Part shown: positions 19,688 through 27,752 of the stretch, in pieces
Layout of the letters: the number at the start of each line of letters is the position of its first letter
Numbering within the stretch: position 1 is the stretch's first letter
Assembly (NCBI RefSeq): GCF_015390235.1
Contig: NZ_VUOH01000002.1
Span: 62,001 to 126,000 of the forward strand
DNA from: Quadrisphaera sp. INWT6
GTDB taxonomy: Bacteria; Actinomycetota; Actinomycetes; Actinomycetales; Quadrisphaeraceae
Reading direction: 5' to 3'
Length of the DNA stretch: 64,000 nucleotides
The notes under the pieces: model-generated
The model's database searches: none
What the model saw: the letters and a program-made list of their open reading frames with translations, nothing else
What the model was told of the DNA's origin: nothing
Program-made: the position numbers and the translations under genes

Positions 19688-20156
19688 ATGGCCAGTGATG
19701 CACCTGCAGAGCACCTCGAGCGAGAGCTCGCCGTGCTCCTGCGCCGCGCCCGCGGCATCTCCGGCCAGCTGGCCACGCAGCTCCACCCCGACTTAGAGCC
19801 CGGGGGCCTACGGCCTGATGCTCCACGTGGCGGCCCAGGAGGGTGCCCGGGCTAGCGATATGGCCGCCTACCTCGGCATCGGCAAGCCCACCATCTCCCG
19901 ACAGCTCGCCACCCTGGAGCGCCTCAGCCTCATCGAGCGCACCCGCGACCCCGAGGACGCTCGCGCCCAGGTGGTGACCCTCACCGCCGCCGGCACCGCC
20001 CAGGTCGAGCAGGTGCGCGCCGCCCGCCGGACCCACGTGCACCAGATGCTCAGCGGCTGGAGCGACGACGACGTCGAGCTGCTCGCGAGATTGCTGGACC
20101 AGCTGAACCGCACCCTCGCCCAGGAACCGGTGGAGGACACCACCCGTGGTGGCTGA
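19688..20156 (+). pseudogene. MarR-family regulator, frameshifted
   Basis: The first part (from the ATG at 19688: MASDAPAEHLERELAVLLRRA...LEPG) and the second part (AYGLMLHVAAQEGARASDMAAYLGIGKPTISRQLATLERLSLIERTRDPEDAR...) together make a normal MarR protein of about 155 residues. They lie in different frames. The shift falls in a GGGGG run near 19800-19805, where removing one G restores the frame. Either a real pseudogene, a programmed or slippage-dependent gene, or a sequencing error. It follows the c-di-GMP gene by 154 nt on the same strand. If intact, it would repress genes in response to small ligands. Confidence 0.7.
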
Positions 20157-20323
20157 GCGCTGACCCCTCTGGCCGTCTGGCTAACTGGCCAGAACTCGCC
20201 CCAGCCCCACCTGCCAAGTCCGGCCCCGGCCTTGAGCGCACCATCGCCCAGACGAGTGAGCCAAAAAGCACACAGCGACTGCAGCTACCACGATGAGGAC
20301 TGAACCAGCCCCCGGAGGTTTCC

Positions 20324-20617
20324 TTGAGCGGCCGGTCCATCCTGTTCACGACTACCAGGTGCTGCCTGACTCTGATCGGGGCCGCAGGGCTGGGGTGCAT
20401 CGCGGCGCTACTCACCGTGATCGTCGCCGCAGTCGCCGCCGCGGCCCTAGCGCTGCTGGTGGTGCCCGTCTTCGCCTCTGCCACCGCCGTCGGTGGCGGC
20501 AGTGCTATCGGTGCTGTCGGTGCTATCGGGGCCGGCAGTGTCATCGGAGTTGGCGTGGTCGTGGGAATGCTGGTCTTCGTGTTGTCCGCCCCGCTGGTGT
20601 GGCGCACTACCTGGTGA
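20324..20617 (+). CDS. Small hydrophobic membrane protein, unknown function
   Basis: A 97-residue frame starting at a TTG preceded by an excellent ribosome site (GGAGG, 5 nt before the start). It contains two strongly hydrophobic stretches, about residues 10-52 (Ala/Leu/Val-rich) and 58-90 (Gly/Ala/Val-rich). I do not recognise the family. The strong ribosome site favours a real gene; the compositional simplicity argues for caution. It lies alone between the broken MarR gene and other small unknown ORFs in the island. Confidence 0.45.
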   Translation: MSGRSILFTTTRCCLTLIGAAGLGCIAALLTVIVAAVAAAALALLVVPVFASATAVGGGSAIGAVGAIGAGSVIGVGVVVGMLVFVLSAPLVWRTTW

Positions 20618-20982
20618 GCAACTTCTCGACGTCCATCCCCGTGACTCACCCCTGCCCCATGCAGGACTCAGGCATCGAAAGGCCTTGAGGTGGACGGCGG
20701 TGCGCGGTGGGTGCGCTGGCCCGCCACGGGCACCCACCGGGCCCCAGGGCTGGCCTACGAGGCGCTGGCGCCCGCACCAGGCCCGCCACTACGCCCGGGC
20801 ACCCACAGCCCACCCGCCCGCACCGATGGTTCTGACCGACGGTCCTCACCGATGATCCGGGCCTTCCGGCTGCCACGCCGCCCATGGCGGGGACCTGTCC
20901 AGCCCAATGAAACGGGCCCACCACCAGCTGCCGTCCCCAACATCACACAGCGCCACGCACAGTGGTTGCCTAGGGTGCGCTG

Positions 20983-21273
20983 GTGCCGTCCTGGGTGATC
21001 CGCAAAACGCTGCCCACCCACGACTTCGGCTTCGGTCAAGGACAAGCCCACGGCGCCGCCGTGACCAGCCCCCACTTCCTGTACTGGGCCGGTACCCACA
21101 ACGCCTACCCGCGCGCCCCCTCATGGGTGTGGCTGTCCGGGCTGTGCCCCCAGGTCGCTTACTTCCGCACCCGTGCTGACGCCGAGGCAGCCGCCTACGA
21201 CTTCGCCGGTGACTGGAAGCGCGCCTTGAGCATCAGAGCCGTCGCTGTCGACGCCCCCAGCCCACGGCACTGA
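20983..21273 (+). CDS. Small unknown protein
   Basis: A 96-residue frame with a GTG start. The protein has a protein-like, mixed composition (VIRKTLPTHDFGFG, PHFLYWAGTHNAYP, VAYFRTRADAEAAAYDFAGDWKRAL) with many aromatic residues, unlike antisense frames in this DNA. No domain recognised. It probably folds as a small soluble alpha/beta protein. No clear ribosome site is visible. Confidence 0.5.
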   Translation: MPSWVIRKTLPTHDFGFGQGQAHGAAVTSPHFLYWAGTHNAYPRAPSWVWLSGLCPQVAYFRTRADAEAAAYDFAGDWKRALSIRAVAVDAPSPRH

Positions 21274-21338
21274 TCCCTGCTCGTCGACCTGCTCGTCGGC
21301 ATCCTCGTCAACCAGCAGACGGTGGGGCCCGGACGCAC

Positions 21339-21956
21339 TCAGAACATGTGCTGATACAGCAGCTTGGCCAACACCTCGCGGCGCTGTTCGGCTACAGCGG
21401 CTGCCTGCTTCCATGCCAGGTCGTTCTCGCACTCCACCACCTGAGCCACCGCTGCCAGCAGCTGGATGTACCCCTCCAGGAAGACCACGTCCTCCAGCGC
21501 CCCGGTGCCCGCCTCCGCGCGGCTCATCCGCGCCTCCACCTCGCCCACCTGTACCGAACGGGCGCGCAGCTGGACCAAGTACAGCCGCACCGCCTCACAG
21601 CGGGCCTGGCGTGCGTGCTCTCGGCACAGCTGCCTGGTCCAGGCGTGCTCGAGGAGCTCGCGGCCAAGGGCGGCCCTGCTGGCGGTAGTGACCCCAGCGC
21701 TCCCGGTGGTGACCTCGGTGCCGGTTTCAAGGATGGTCGCGCTGGTGCCAGCGGCGCCCTCTGTAGCCTCGCGGTGCTCCGCCTCTTGCTTCGGTGTGGG
21801 ACCGGACTCACCCGCGGACGGAACTGCACTGACGCCGCCGATACCGCCGATGAGGCCGGAGCTGCTCGGGATGCCGTGGGCTGGCATCGCCAGCGCCGCG
21901 GTCGCTGTGTGGCGACAGTCGGCGACGCTGCAGTTCACCGACCCAGGGTGCAGCAC
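21339..21956 (-). CDS. Unknown protein with helical C-terminal half
   Basis: A 205-residue frame. The N-terminal 85 residues are Gly/Ser/Thr/Ala-rich, and the true start may be further in. Residues 90-205 are charged and helical (RELLEHAWTRQLCREHARQARCEAVRLYLVQLRARSVQVGEVEARMSRAEAG..., then LLAAVAQVVECENDLAWKQAAAVAEQRREVLAKLLYQHMF). This looks like a genuine alpha-helical protein but I do not recognise it. It faces the opposite way to its neighbours. Confidence 0.4.
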   Translation of the reverse strand: MLHPGSVNCSVADCRHTATAALAMPAHGIPSSSGLIGGIGGVSAVPSAGESGPTPKQEAEHREATEGAAGTSATILETGTEVTTGSAGVTTASRAALGRELLEHAWTRQLCREHARQARCEAVRLYLVQLRARSVQVGEVEARMSRAEAGTGALEDVVFLEGYIQLLAAVAQVVECENDLAWKQAAAVAEQRREVLAKLLYQHMF

Positions 21957-22654
21957 TGCCGGCCCGCGATCGGGCAGTGATGACGCTGGCGTGTCGCTGC
22001 ACCGCTGTGGGGAGCCAGAGCGCTGGCGAGGACGTGATGGGCAAGGGTGTCTAGGCCCGATGGGAGGTGAGGCTCATCTCCTCCTCAGCCCCTGCCGTGC
22101 CTGGAGAAAAGTGGCGGGCGGCAGAATCGCTGCTGCTGCCGCTGCTGCCGATCCCCCCCTGCGCGCAGCAGCGGCAGCCCTGGCAGCCCGAGAGCGCTCG
22201 GCGGCCGCAGCCTGGCTGGCGGGCACCGGCCCGGCAAGTCCCTGCCAGGGCATCAGGCGCCATCGCAGCCACGCCGCTGGGTAGGCCACTCCCCCCCCCG
22301 GCGGAGAGCAACCGCCGTTCTGTCCACGGCTGCCCCCCGCGGCAGCGGCGTTTTCACTGCGCGACTAGTCAACGTGCACGGCGACCAAGACGCTCGTTGA
22401 CCATGCGGTACCTGCCGTGGACTGCCGCAACGACTGCCCGAATACGGTCGGCGGCCTGCTGATGACCGGGCGGGGCACTTCAGCGGATGTTGTTGCGGTG
22501 CCAGTCGGTGGAGATGCTGACGAGCGCTTCGGCGCCACACACATGACCAACGAGTGACGGCACTCCACACCGACGGCCACCCCGAGGCTCAGATGCTCTT
22601 GCAGCACTGCCGTCAGGTGCCACGCCCGCGCAGCTGTCCTGCGACAGTGAGCCC
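21957..22654. other. 700-bp stretch without a recognised gene
   Basis: Open frames here are short or compositionally biased and none resembles a known protein. A short GCTGCTGCTGCCGCTGCTGCC run is present near 22130. The last 100 bp should hold the promoter of the ANTAR gene. Confidence 0.4.
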
Positions 22655-23425
22655 ATGGACGAGCAGCGCAGCTCAACCCCGTACGACCGTCGCCTCCAGA
22701 CGCGCCCGTCACTAGCCGATACCGGCTCCGTGCTGAACACCGAGGCCGTGGCTTTCCGCATGGCAGCCCTGGCCCGCGACCTGCAGCAGCAACACGGTTC
22801 TCACGCCGTGATGGACCGCGCCGTCGCCGCCGCCGTGGCGCTGGTGCCCGGCGCCGAGCACGGCGCCCTCTCCGTGGTTGGCGCCCGACGCACCCTGACC
22901 CCCGCCGCCACGACCGGTGACCTCGCCCAGGGGATGGAGGCCCTGCAGAACGACGTGCGCCAGGGCCCCGGCCTGGAGGCCGCCTTCGACCACCGCACCT
23001 GCCGTGTGGACGACCTCAGCGCAGAGACCACTCGCTGGCCAGCGCTGGCAGCCTGCGCCGGTCAGGTGGGGGTGGCCAGCGTGCTGTGCCTGCCGCTGTT
23101 CGTCAGCGAGGACCGTTTGGGGGTGCTGAGCCTGTTCAGCACCGCTCTGCGCGCCTTCGACGAGGCATCTGAGCACATGGGCCTGGTGCTGGCCGCACAT
23201 GTCGCTGTTGCTGTGGCCAGTGCCCAGGAGGTGGAGAACACCGCCCGCGGCTTGGAGCACCGCGACGTCATCGGCCAGGCCAAAGGCGTCTTGATGGAAC
23301 GCCACCGGCTCAGCGCACAGGAGGCCTTCGACGTCCTGGCCAGGTTCAGCCAGGAGACCAGCCGCAAGCTGCACACGATCGCCGTGGAGGTCGCCGCCTC
23401 CACGACGACCTGCACGCCTCGTTGA
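22655..23425 (+). CDS. GAF-ANTAR antitermination regulator
   Basis: A 256-residue cytoplasmic protein: GAF-like sensor at about residues 45-185 (VPGAEHGALSVVGARRTL..., GVASVLCLPLFVSEDRLGVLSLFS) and an ANTAR domain at the C-terminus (LEHRDVIGQAKGVLMERHRLSAQEAFDVLARFSQ...). Family knowledge: ANTAR domains bind paired RNA hairpins and prevent transcription termination; GAF-ANTAR proteins are common in actinobacteria, usually with unknown ligands. The ATG at 22655 gives a normal length. It is followed by a strong hairpin terminator at 23644-23681. Confidence 0.88.
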   Translation: MDEQRSSTPYDRRLQTRPSLADTGSVLNTEAVAFRMAALARDLQQQHGSHAVMDRAVAAAVALVPGAEHGALSVVGARRTLTPAATTGDLAQGMEALQNDVRQGPGLEAAFDHRTCRVDDLSAETTRWPALAACAGQVGVASVLCLPLFVSEDRLGVLSLFSTALRAFDEASEHMGLVLAAHVAVAVASAQEVENTARGLEHRDVIGQAKGVLMERHRLSAQEAFDVLARFSQETSRKLHTIAVEVAASTTTCTPR

Positions 23426-23643
23426 GTGGTCCTCGACCACGACGACCAAGCCCTGAGCCAGACGCTCCTCGGTCACGGTCGGCATAGAGATCTCACGCGA
23501 CAGGTCGGTGGTGGTCGCGCAGGTGAGGGCCACCGCCCCTGCCACCACTCCGGGTAGACGTCAAGGTCTGGGCCGTTGGGCGGCGCGCACCACGGCCGTC
23601 GACGACCTAGAACCGGCCGTGGACTGCGCCCGCCTCCGAACAC

Positions 23644-23681
23644 AGCAGCGCTCGGACCTCACATGAGGTCCGAGCGCTGCT
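23644..23681. terminator. Strong hairpin between convergent ANTAR and GAF-MCP genes
   Basis: Perfect 18-bp arms (23644-23661 and 23664-23681) with only CA between them, followed by TTGAGGAAA. It lies about 220 nt after the ANTAR stop and about 100 nt beyond the stop of the opposite-strand GAF/MCP gene, so it can serve both. Confidence 0.75.
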
Positions 23682-23777
23682 TTGAGGAAAGCCCCCCGGC
23701 TCTTCCACACACTGCATCGGCAAAGGCGGGGAAGACCTTGAGTTGCCTGTGAACCTCAGCCCTCACCCGAGGCGTCC

Positions 23778-25325
23778 TCAGCCCAGGATGGCTCGCGTCA
23801 CCGCCACCTGCTCGGTCAGCACACCCGCGATCACGTTCTGCGTCTCGTTGATCTCATCGACCACCGCGGTGATCGCCGACAGGCGCCCGATCACGTCCTG
23901 CACCTGCGCCTGGATGACCCCCACCCGCTCATCGACCTCCGTGGTCGCCTGCGCGGTGCCGTTGGCCAGCTCCTTGACCTCCCCAGCCACCACCGCGAAC
24001 CCCTTCCCCGCCGACCCTGCCCGCGCAGCCTCGATGGTGGCGTTCAGCGCCAGCAGGTTGGTCTGGGAGGCGATGGCCTGGATGGTGGAGACCACCTTGG
24101 AGATCTGCGCGCTGGACTCCCCCAGCCCAGCGACCTCCGCATTCGCCTCCACCGTCAGCGCCCGGCCGCGCTCAGCGACACCGGTGGCGGCGATGACGTT
24201 GCGCTCGACCTCCTCGATGGAGATGACCAGCTCACGACCAGCGACGTTCAGCTTCTCTCTCGCGGCGATCCGCTCCAAGGCCTGGCCCAGCAGGAAGCCG
24301 GTGTTGCGCAGCGCCGACTCGCGGCTCGCGGACATCACCAGGGTGCGGGTGGCGAAGAAGTCCAGGGTGCCCACCACCTCACCGCCGACGATGATCGGCA
24401 GGCACACGCCGCTCTGGACGCCCGCAGCACGGGCAGCGGGTGCGCGCACGCAGTCGGTGACCTCCGCCAGGTCCGGCACGAACAGGAAGTCCCGACTCGC
24501 CCAGGTGCGCCCCGCCACCCCCACCCCCTTGGCGAAGGTGGCGCTCATGGTGACCCGGCGGAACTCCTCGTTGACCGAGCCCACCTCGGTCTCGAAGCGC
24601 AGGGCCTGGCCGCGCTCGTCCAGCTTCCAGAACGAGCCGTAGTCCCAGCCGAACCCGGAGCGGATCGTCTCCAGGGCGAACCGCACCGCCTTGGCAGGGT
24701 CTTCGGCCTTGGACAGCTCACGCAGCACGGCGTTGACAGCCCGGACGTCCTGGGCGGCCTTGGTCTGGTTCTCCGCCTCGCCGGCGCGCTCCAGGGCCTG
24801 GGAGACCAGGACCCCAATCGAGCGCAGCACCTCCAGGCGGCGCGGGTCCAGCTCCAGGGTGACGTCGGTGAAGAAGTCCATCGTCCCCACATCAACGCCG
24901 TGCTCGAGCAGGGGGAAGCACACGCCGCTGCGCACCCCCGAGCGCTGGGCGACGGGGGCGCGCACGCAGTCGGTGAGCTCGGCGATGTCGCGGATGAAGA
25001 CCACGTCGCGGGCCTTCCAGGCCCGCCCCGACAGACCCACCCCTTCACAGAAGGAGGCCGACCGGGTGACCTGGCGGAACTCCTCACTGGTCGCCCCGGA
25101 CTCCTGGACGAAGTGCAGCGCGGCGGCTGTGCCCTTGCCCTCGACCTTCCAGTAGGAGCCGTAGACCCAGCCGAACTGGGTGCGCACCGACTCCAGGGCG
25201 ATGCTGACGGCCTGCTGCGGGGTGGTGGCGGTGGCGATGGCCTTGACGACCTCGACCACAGCGCGCACGTCGGCCTCGGCGTCGGCGGCGGTGGCCTGGG
25301 CGAGCTGGAGGGCAGTGGTACGGCT
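23778..25325 (-). pseudogene. GAF-GAF-methyl-accepting signalling protein, 5' end split by an IS
   Basis: About 515 residues remain: two related GAF domains (each with FGW.YGS.WK, a C-V-R-A-P motif and GV.SGVC.P) and a C-terminal methyl-accepting signalling helix with the hairpin [36 protein letters not shown]. No membrane segment, so a cytoplasmic receptor. The open frame now begins at a GTG inside the IS end (25346) without a good ribosome site. The native start is recoverable beyond the IS at 26391-26409 (GTG CCT TTC GTG AAG CGT GCT AGC), preceded by GAGGAG. Removing the IS and one CTAG rejoins the frame exactly. Probably inactive, unless the IS supplies expression. Confidence 0.8.
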
Positions 25326-25326
25326 A

Positions 25327-26387
25327 GGGCGTGTCTGAGCGATCACGCTGCGTTCGGGGTACTACCCCCACATGGCAGCTGACCGCCACGACCTCCCCGA
25401 CGCCCAGTGGCACCTGCTCGAACCGCTGCTACCCGACCGCACCCCACGCCGCGGCGGCCGCTGGGCCGACCACCGGCCCGTCATCGACGGGGTCATCTGG
25501 CGGGTCCGCACCGGCTCACCATGGCGAGACCTACCGGCGGCCTACGGTCCCTGGCAGCGTTGTCGACTCCGTCTACGACCGCCATCGACGCTGGTCAGCT
25601 GACGGCACATGGGAGAAGGTCCTGGACGCGCTGCGCACCGAGTGCGACCTGGACCTCACTGCGCAGGAGGGTGAGTGGGTGGTGTCCATCGACTCCTCGA
25701 TCATGCGCGCTCACCACGACGCCGCCGGCGCCAGAGGTGAACCACCACGCGACGTGCCGCCCGAGCGCCTGGCCGCGCAGGTCCCACCCAGCCCCCGGGA
25801 ACGGGGGCGTTCGGGGGGTCAACACCGGACACCTCGACCCGGAAGCCGCCAGGCGCCAGGCCAGCCGTGAGCGAGAGGGCCTGGGGCGGTCCCGCGGTGG
25901 CCTGAGCAGCAAGGTGCACCTGCTCGCCGATGCCCGCTGCCGTCCCCTGGTGTGCGCGGTCAGCCCCGGCCAGCGCGGGGACACGTTGGCCTACCCGGTC
26001 CTGATGGGCCGGCTTCGCATCCCTCGAAGCGGGTGCGGGCGCCCGCGCACCCGACCGGACCGGGTGATGGGTGACAAGGCCTACTCCAGTCGTCCAGTGC
26101 GCGCTGACCTGCGCCGTCGTCACATCACCGCGACGATCCCGGTGCCAGATGACCAGGCCGGTCACCGGCGCAAGCGCGGGTCGCGCGGGGGTCGTCCGTA
26201 CGCCTTCGACGCGGAGGCCTACAAGGGCCGCAACGTCGTGGAGCGGACGTTCGCCAAGCTCAAGGACAACCGGGCGTTCGCGATGCGTACCGACAAGCGG
26301 GGGTACATCTTCGCCGGGACGGTGGCGGTGGCGGCGCTGCGGATCTGGCTGCGGGACCTCACTCGGCGAGATCCGTCAGACACGCCC
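25327..26387 (+). mobile_element. IS5-family (IS427-like) insertion sequence, right copy
   Basis: A 1061-bp element, near identical to the left copy at 12956-14016 and in inverted orientation. CTAG on both sides (25324-25327 and 26387-26390) marks a target duplication. It interrupts the GAF/methyl-accepting gene at its seventh or eighth codon. Confidence 0.92.
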
Positions 26388-26390
26388 TAG
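25372..26390 (+). CDS. IS5-family DDE transposase, split over three reading frames (right copy)
   Basis: The same layout as the left copy: frame one from the ATG at 25372 to about 25560, frame two (SVYDRHRRW...IDSSIMRAHHDAAGA) to about 25740, frame three (GLGRSRGGLSSKVHL...MGDKAYS...VVERTFAKLKDNRAFAMRTDK) to 26390. It differs from the left copy by Asp for Asn in DLDLTAQEG and one further base. All DDE residues are present across frames. Confidence 0.75.
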
Positions 26391-26409
26391 CACGCTTCAC
26401 GAAAGGCAC
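26391..26409 (-). pseudogene. Separated 5' end of the GAF/methyl-accepting gene
   Basis: Reverse-strand GTG at 26409 reads V-P-F-V-K-R-A up to the CTAG junction and continues in frame as S-R-T-T-A-L-Q on the far side of the IS. A GAGGAG ribosome site sits directly upstream. This identifies the original translation start of the split gene. Confidence 0.75.
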
Positions 26410-27136
26410 GCTCCTCGGCTGGACGTTGCCGGCAGGCGCCGAACAGTGGTGCATCGACACTCCCTGCGCTGCGCTGTAGCGCCTACCTGTACCGGCGTCC
26501 ACCACGCTCTATGGGACGAGGACCGACGTCACCCCTGTCCCGGGGTTGGTCCGCCGACCGCAGCGGGCGCCGCTGACAAGGTTCAGATGCTGAGCGGATA
26601 GTCGCCGGCAGGCGGCGGCTACAGCAGCAGGTGGCCGATGTCGATACGCCGTGGTGTCCTCCGTCAACCGTGTCGATGGCCGCCAGCGCTGGCGGCCCCC
26701 GGGCTTGCTGTCACTGCCCGAGGACGTCTGGCGCACCCGCCACCGCTGGGTCACGGTCCCGGAACCCCACCGGACTGGCCAGCCTCATCGGCCCCAAGCC
26801 GCTCGGCGAGTGAGCCGCCGTCGGGGACGCCGCGGAGGCGCCTCCATCCTGTGGACCGGCGCTCAGTCCTCGCTCCGGTCCTCGTGGAAAAAACAGGTTG
26901 CCCCCGAGAGTTGGGGCCGGCGACGCCTCCACCGCGCTCGCAACCCCACCGCATCTCGGCAGAAGACGACCCCTCCGAGGGGGGAGGTGAACGCAGCGTG
27001 ATCGCATCTGGGGGTCGGTCAGTCCGCACATGGTCCGCAACTCGACCCGGCACAGCAGCTGCCAGCCAACGCCTCCCAACGTTAATTGCGCAGGTCAGGT
27101 GGCTTGTGGCCAGAACGGAAGACGGTTGACCAAGAT
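26410..27136. other. Right end of the island without a recognised gene
   Basis: About 730 bp. The first part should hold the promoter of the split GAF/methyl-accepting gene. The open frames have no recognisable protein. The direct repeat CAGGTCAGGTGG is at 27091-27102, 34 bp before the att copy. Confidence 0.4.
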
Positions 27137-27179
27137 CTTCTAATCCGATGGTCGCTGGTTCGAATCCAGCCGGGGGCGC
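27137..27179 (+). other. attR: partial tRNA-Arg copy bounding the island
   Basis: An exact 43-bp copy of tRNA-Arg positions 12830-12872, lacking the 5' half of the tRNA. The base before it (T) differs from the tRNA gene (A), which sets the left edge; the right edge is set by C versus T. Confidence 0.9.
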
Positions 27180-27258
27180 CGACCGCCCGTCGCGGGGTCC
27201 AGGTCCTTGAGCACGGAAACTGTCGCCGAGGCGACGGCTCGCGATGGAGCGCGAGTCC

Positions 27259-27437
27259 TCACGACGATGCCTCCCCGGCCCCCGGCGCCAACATCTCGCC
27301 AACACCTGCACCGGCACTCGCCGCCAGAAGCGCGACCAACCGGTCCGCGCCGTCGAGGGCCACGGAGTCGTAGACGTGCGTGCAGAGGTTCGCCGTGATG
27401 GCGATCGACGAGTGGCCCAGGCGCTCGCGACCCGAGG
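27259..27437 (-). pseudogene. Tyrosine-recombinase (integrase) C-terminal remnant
   Basis: The reverse strand encodes RERLGHSSIAITANLCTHVYDSVALDGADRLVALL, the last catalytic segment of a phage-type integrase. The usual pattern is LGHSS...T...Y-T/S-HV; the catalytic tyrosine is Cys here (TGC). Nothing of the N-terminal or core-binding domains remains upstream, where the homology ends abruptly against a GGDEF remnant on the other strand. It lies just outside the island's far att copy, so it probably belonged to another, older insertion at the same tRNA site. Confidence 0.75.
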
Positions 27438-27446
27438 GGGTGCCGC

Positions 27447-27606
27447 CATCGGCAGGACCGGTGGGGATGAGTTCGTGGTGGACGGCGTCGTGGTGGGAGG
27501 CGGGGTCAGCATCGGTGTCCACGCCCGCGATGCGCCCTCATCGGTGCGGGAGCTGCTGGCCGGGGCGGACGCGGCGGTGTACCGGGCCGAGTACGGCGCT
27601 CCCCCC
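27447..27606 (+). pseudogene. GGDEF-domain remnant with internal deletion
   Basis: The forward frame reads IGRTGGDEFVV, then directly VDGVVVGGGVSIGV and LLAGADAAVYRAEYGA. These are the catalytic loop and the last two segments of a diguanylate cyclase domain, with about 25-30 residues missing between them and no upstream or downstream domain. A decayed fragment, not a working gene. Confidence 0.7.
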
Positions 27607-27752
27607 GCGAGGCGCCCGCCGGCGTGCACGGCGGGTCGTTCCCTGAGCACGTGCTGCTCTCCGCCCGCGTGGTGTGAGGCGACGAGACGGGTCCCCCGAC
27701 GGTCCGCGTCCGCCTGCACGCGGCCGCTGCTCCGCGAGGACCAGCGGCCTCG

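Larger units (their letters stand above)
12873..27136. mobile_element. Genomic island integrated at tRNA-Arg(UCU), about 14.3 kb
   Basis: The segment is bounded by the two 43-bp direct repeats. It contains two IS copies and accessory signalling/metabolic genes, and it has visibly lower GC and more pseudogenes or small unknown ORFs than its flanks. No intact integrase is present inside, so the island is probably no longer self-mobile. A 12-bp direct repeat (CAGGTCAGGTGG) lies just inside each end, at 12884-12895 and 27091-27102, and may be a recombinase arm site. Confidence 0.85.
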
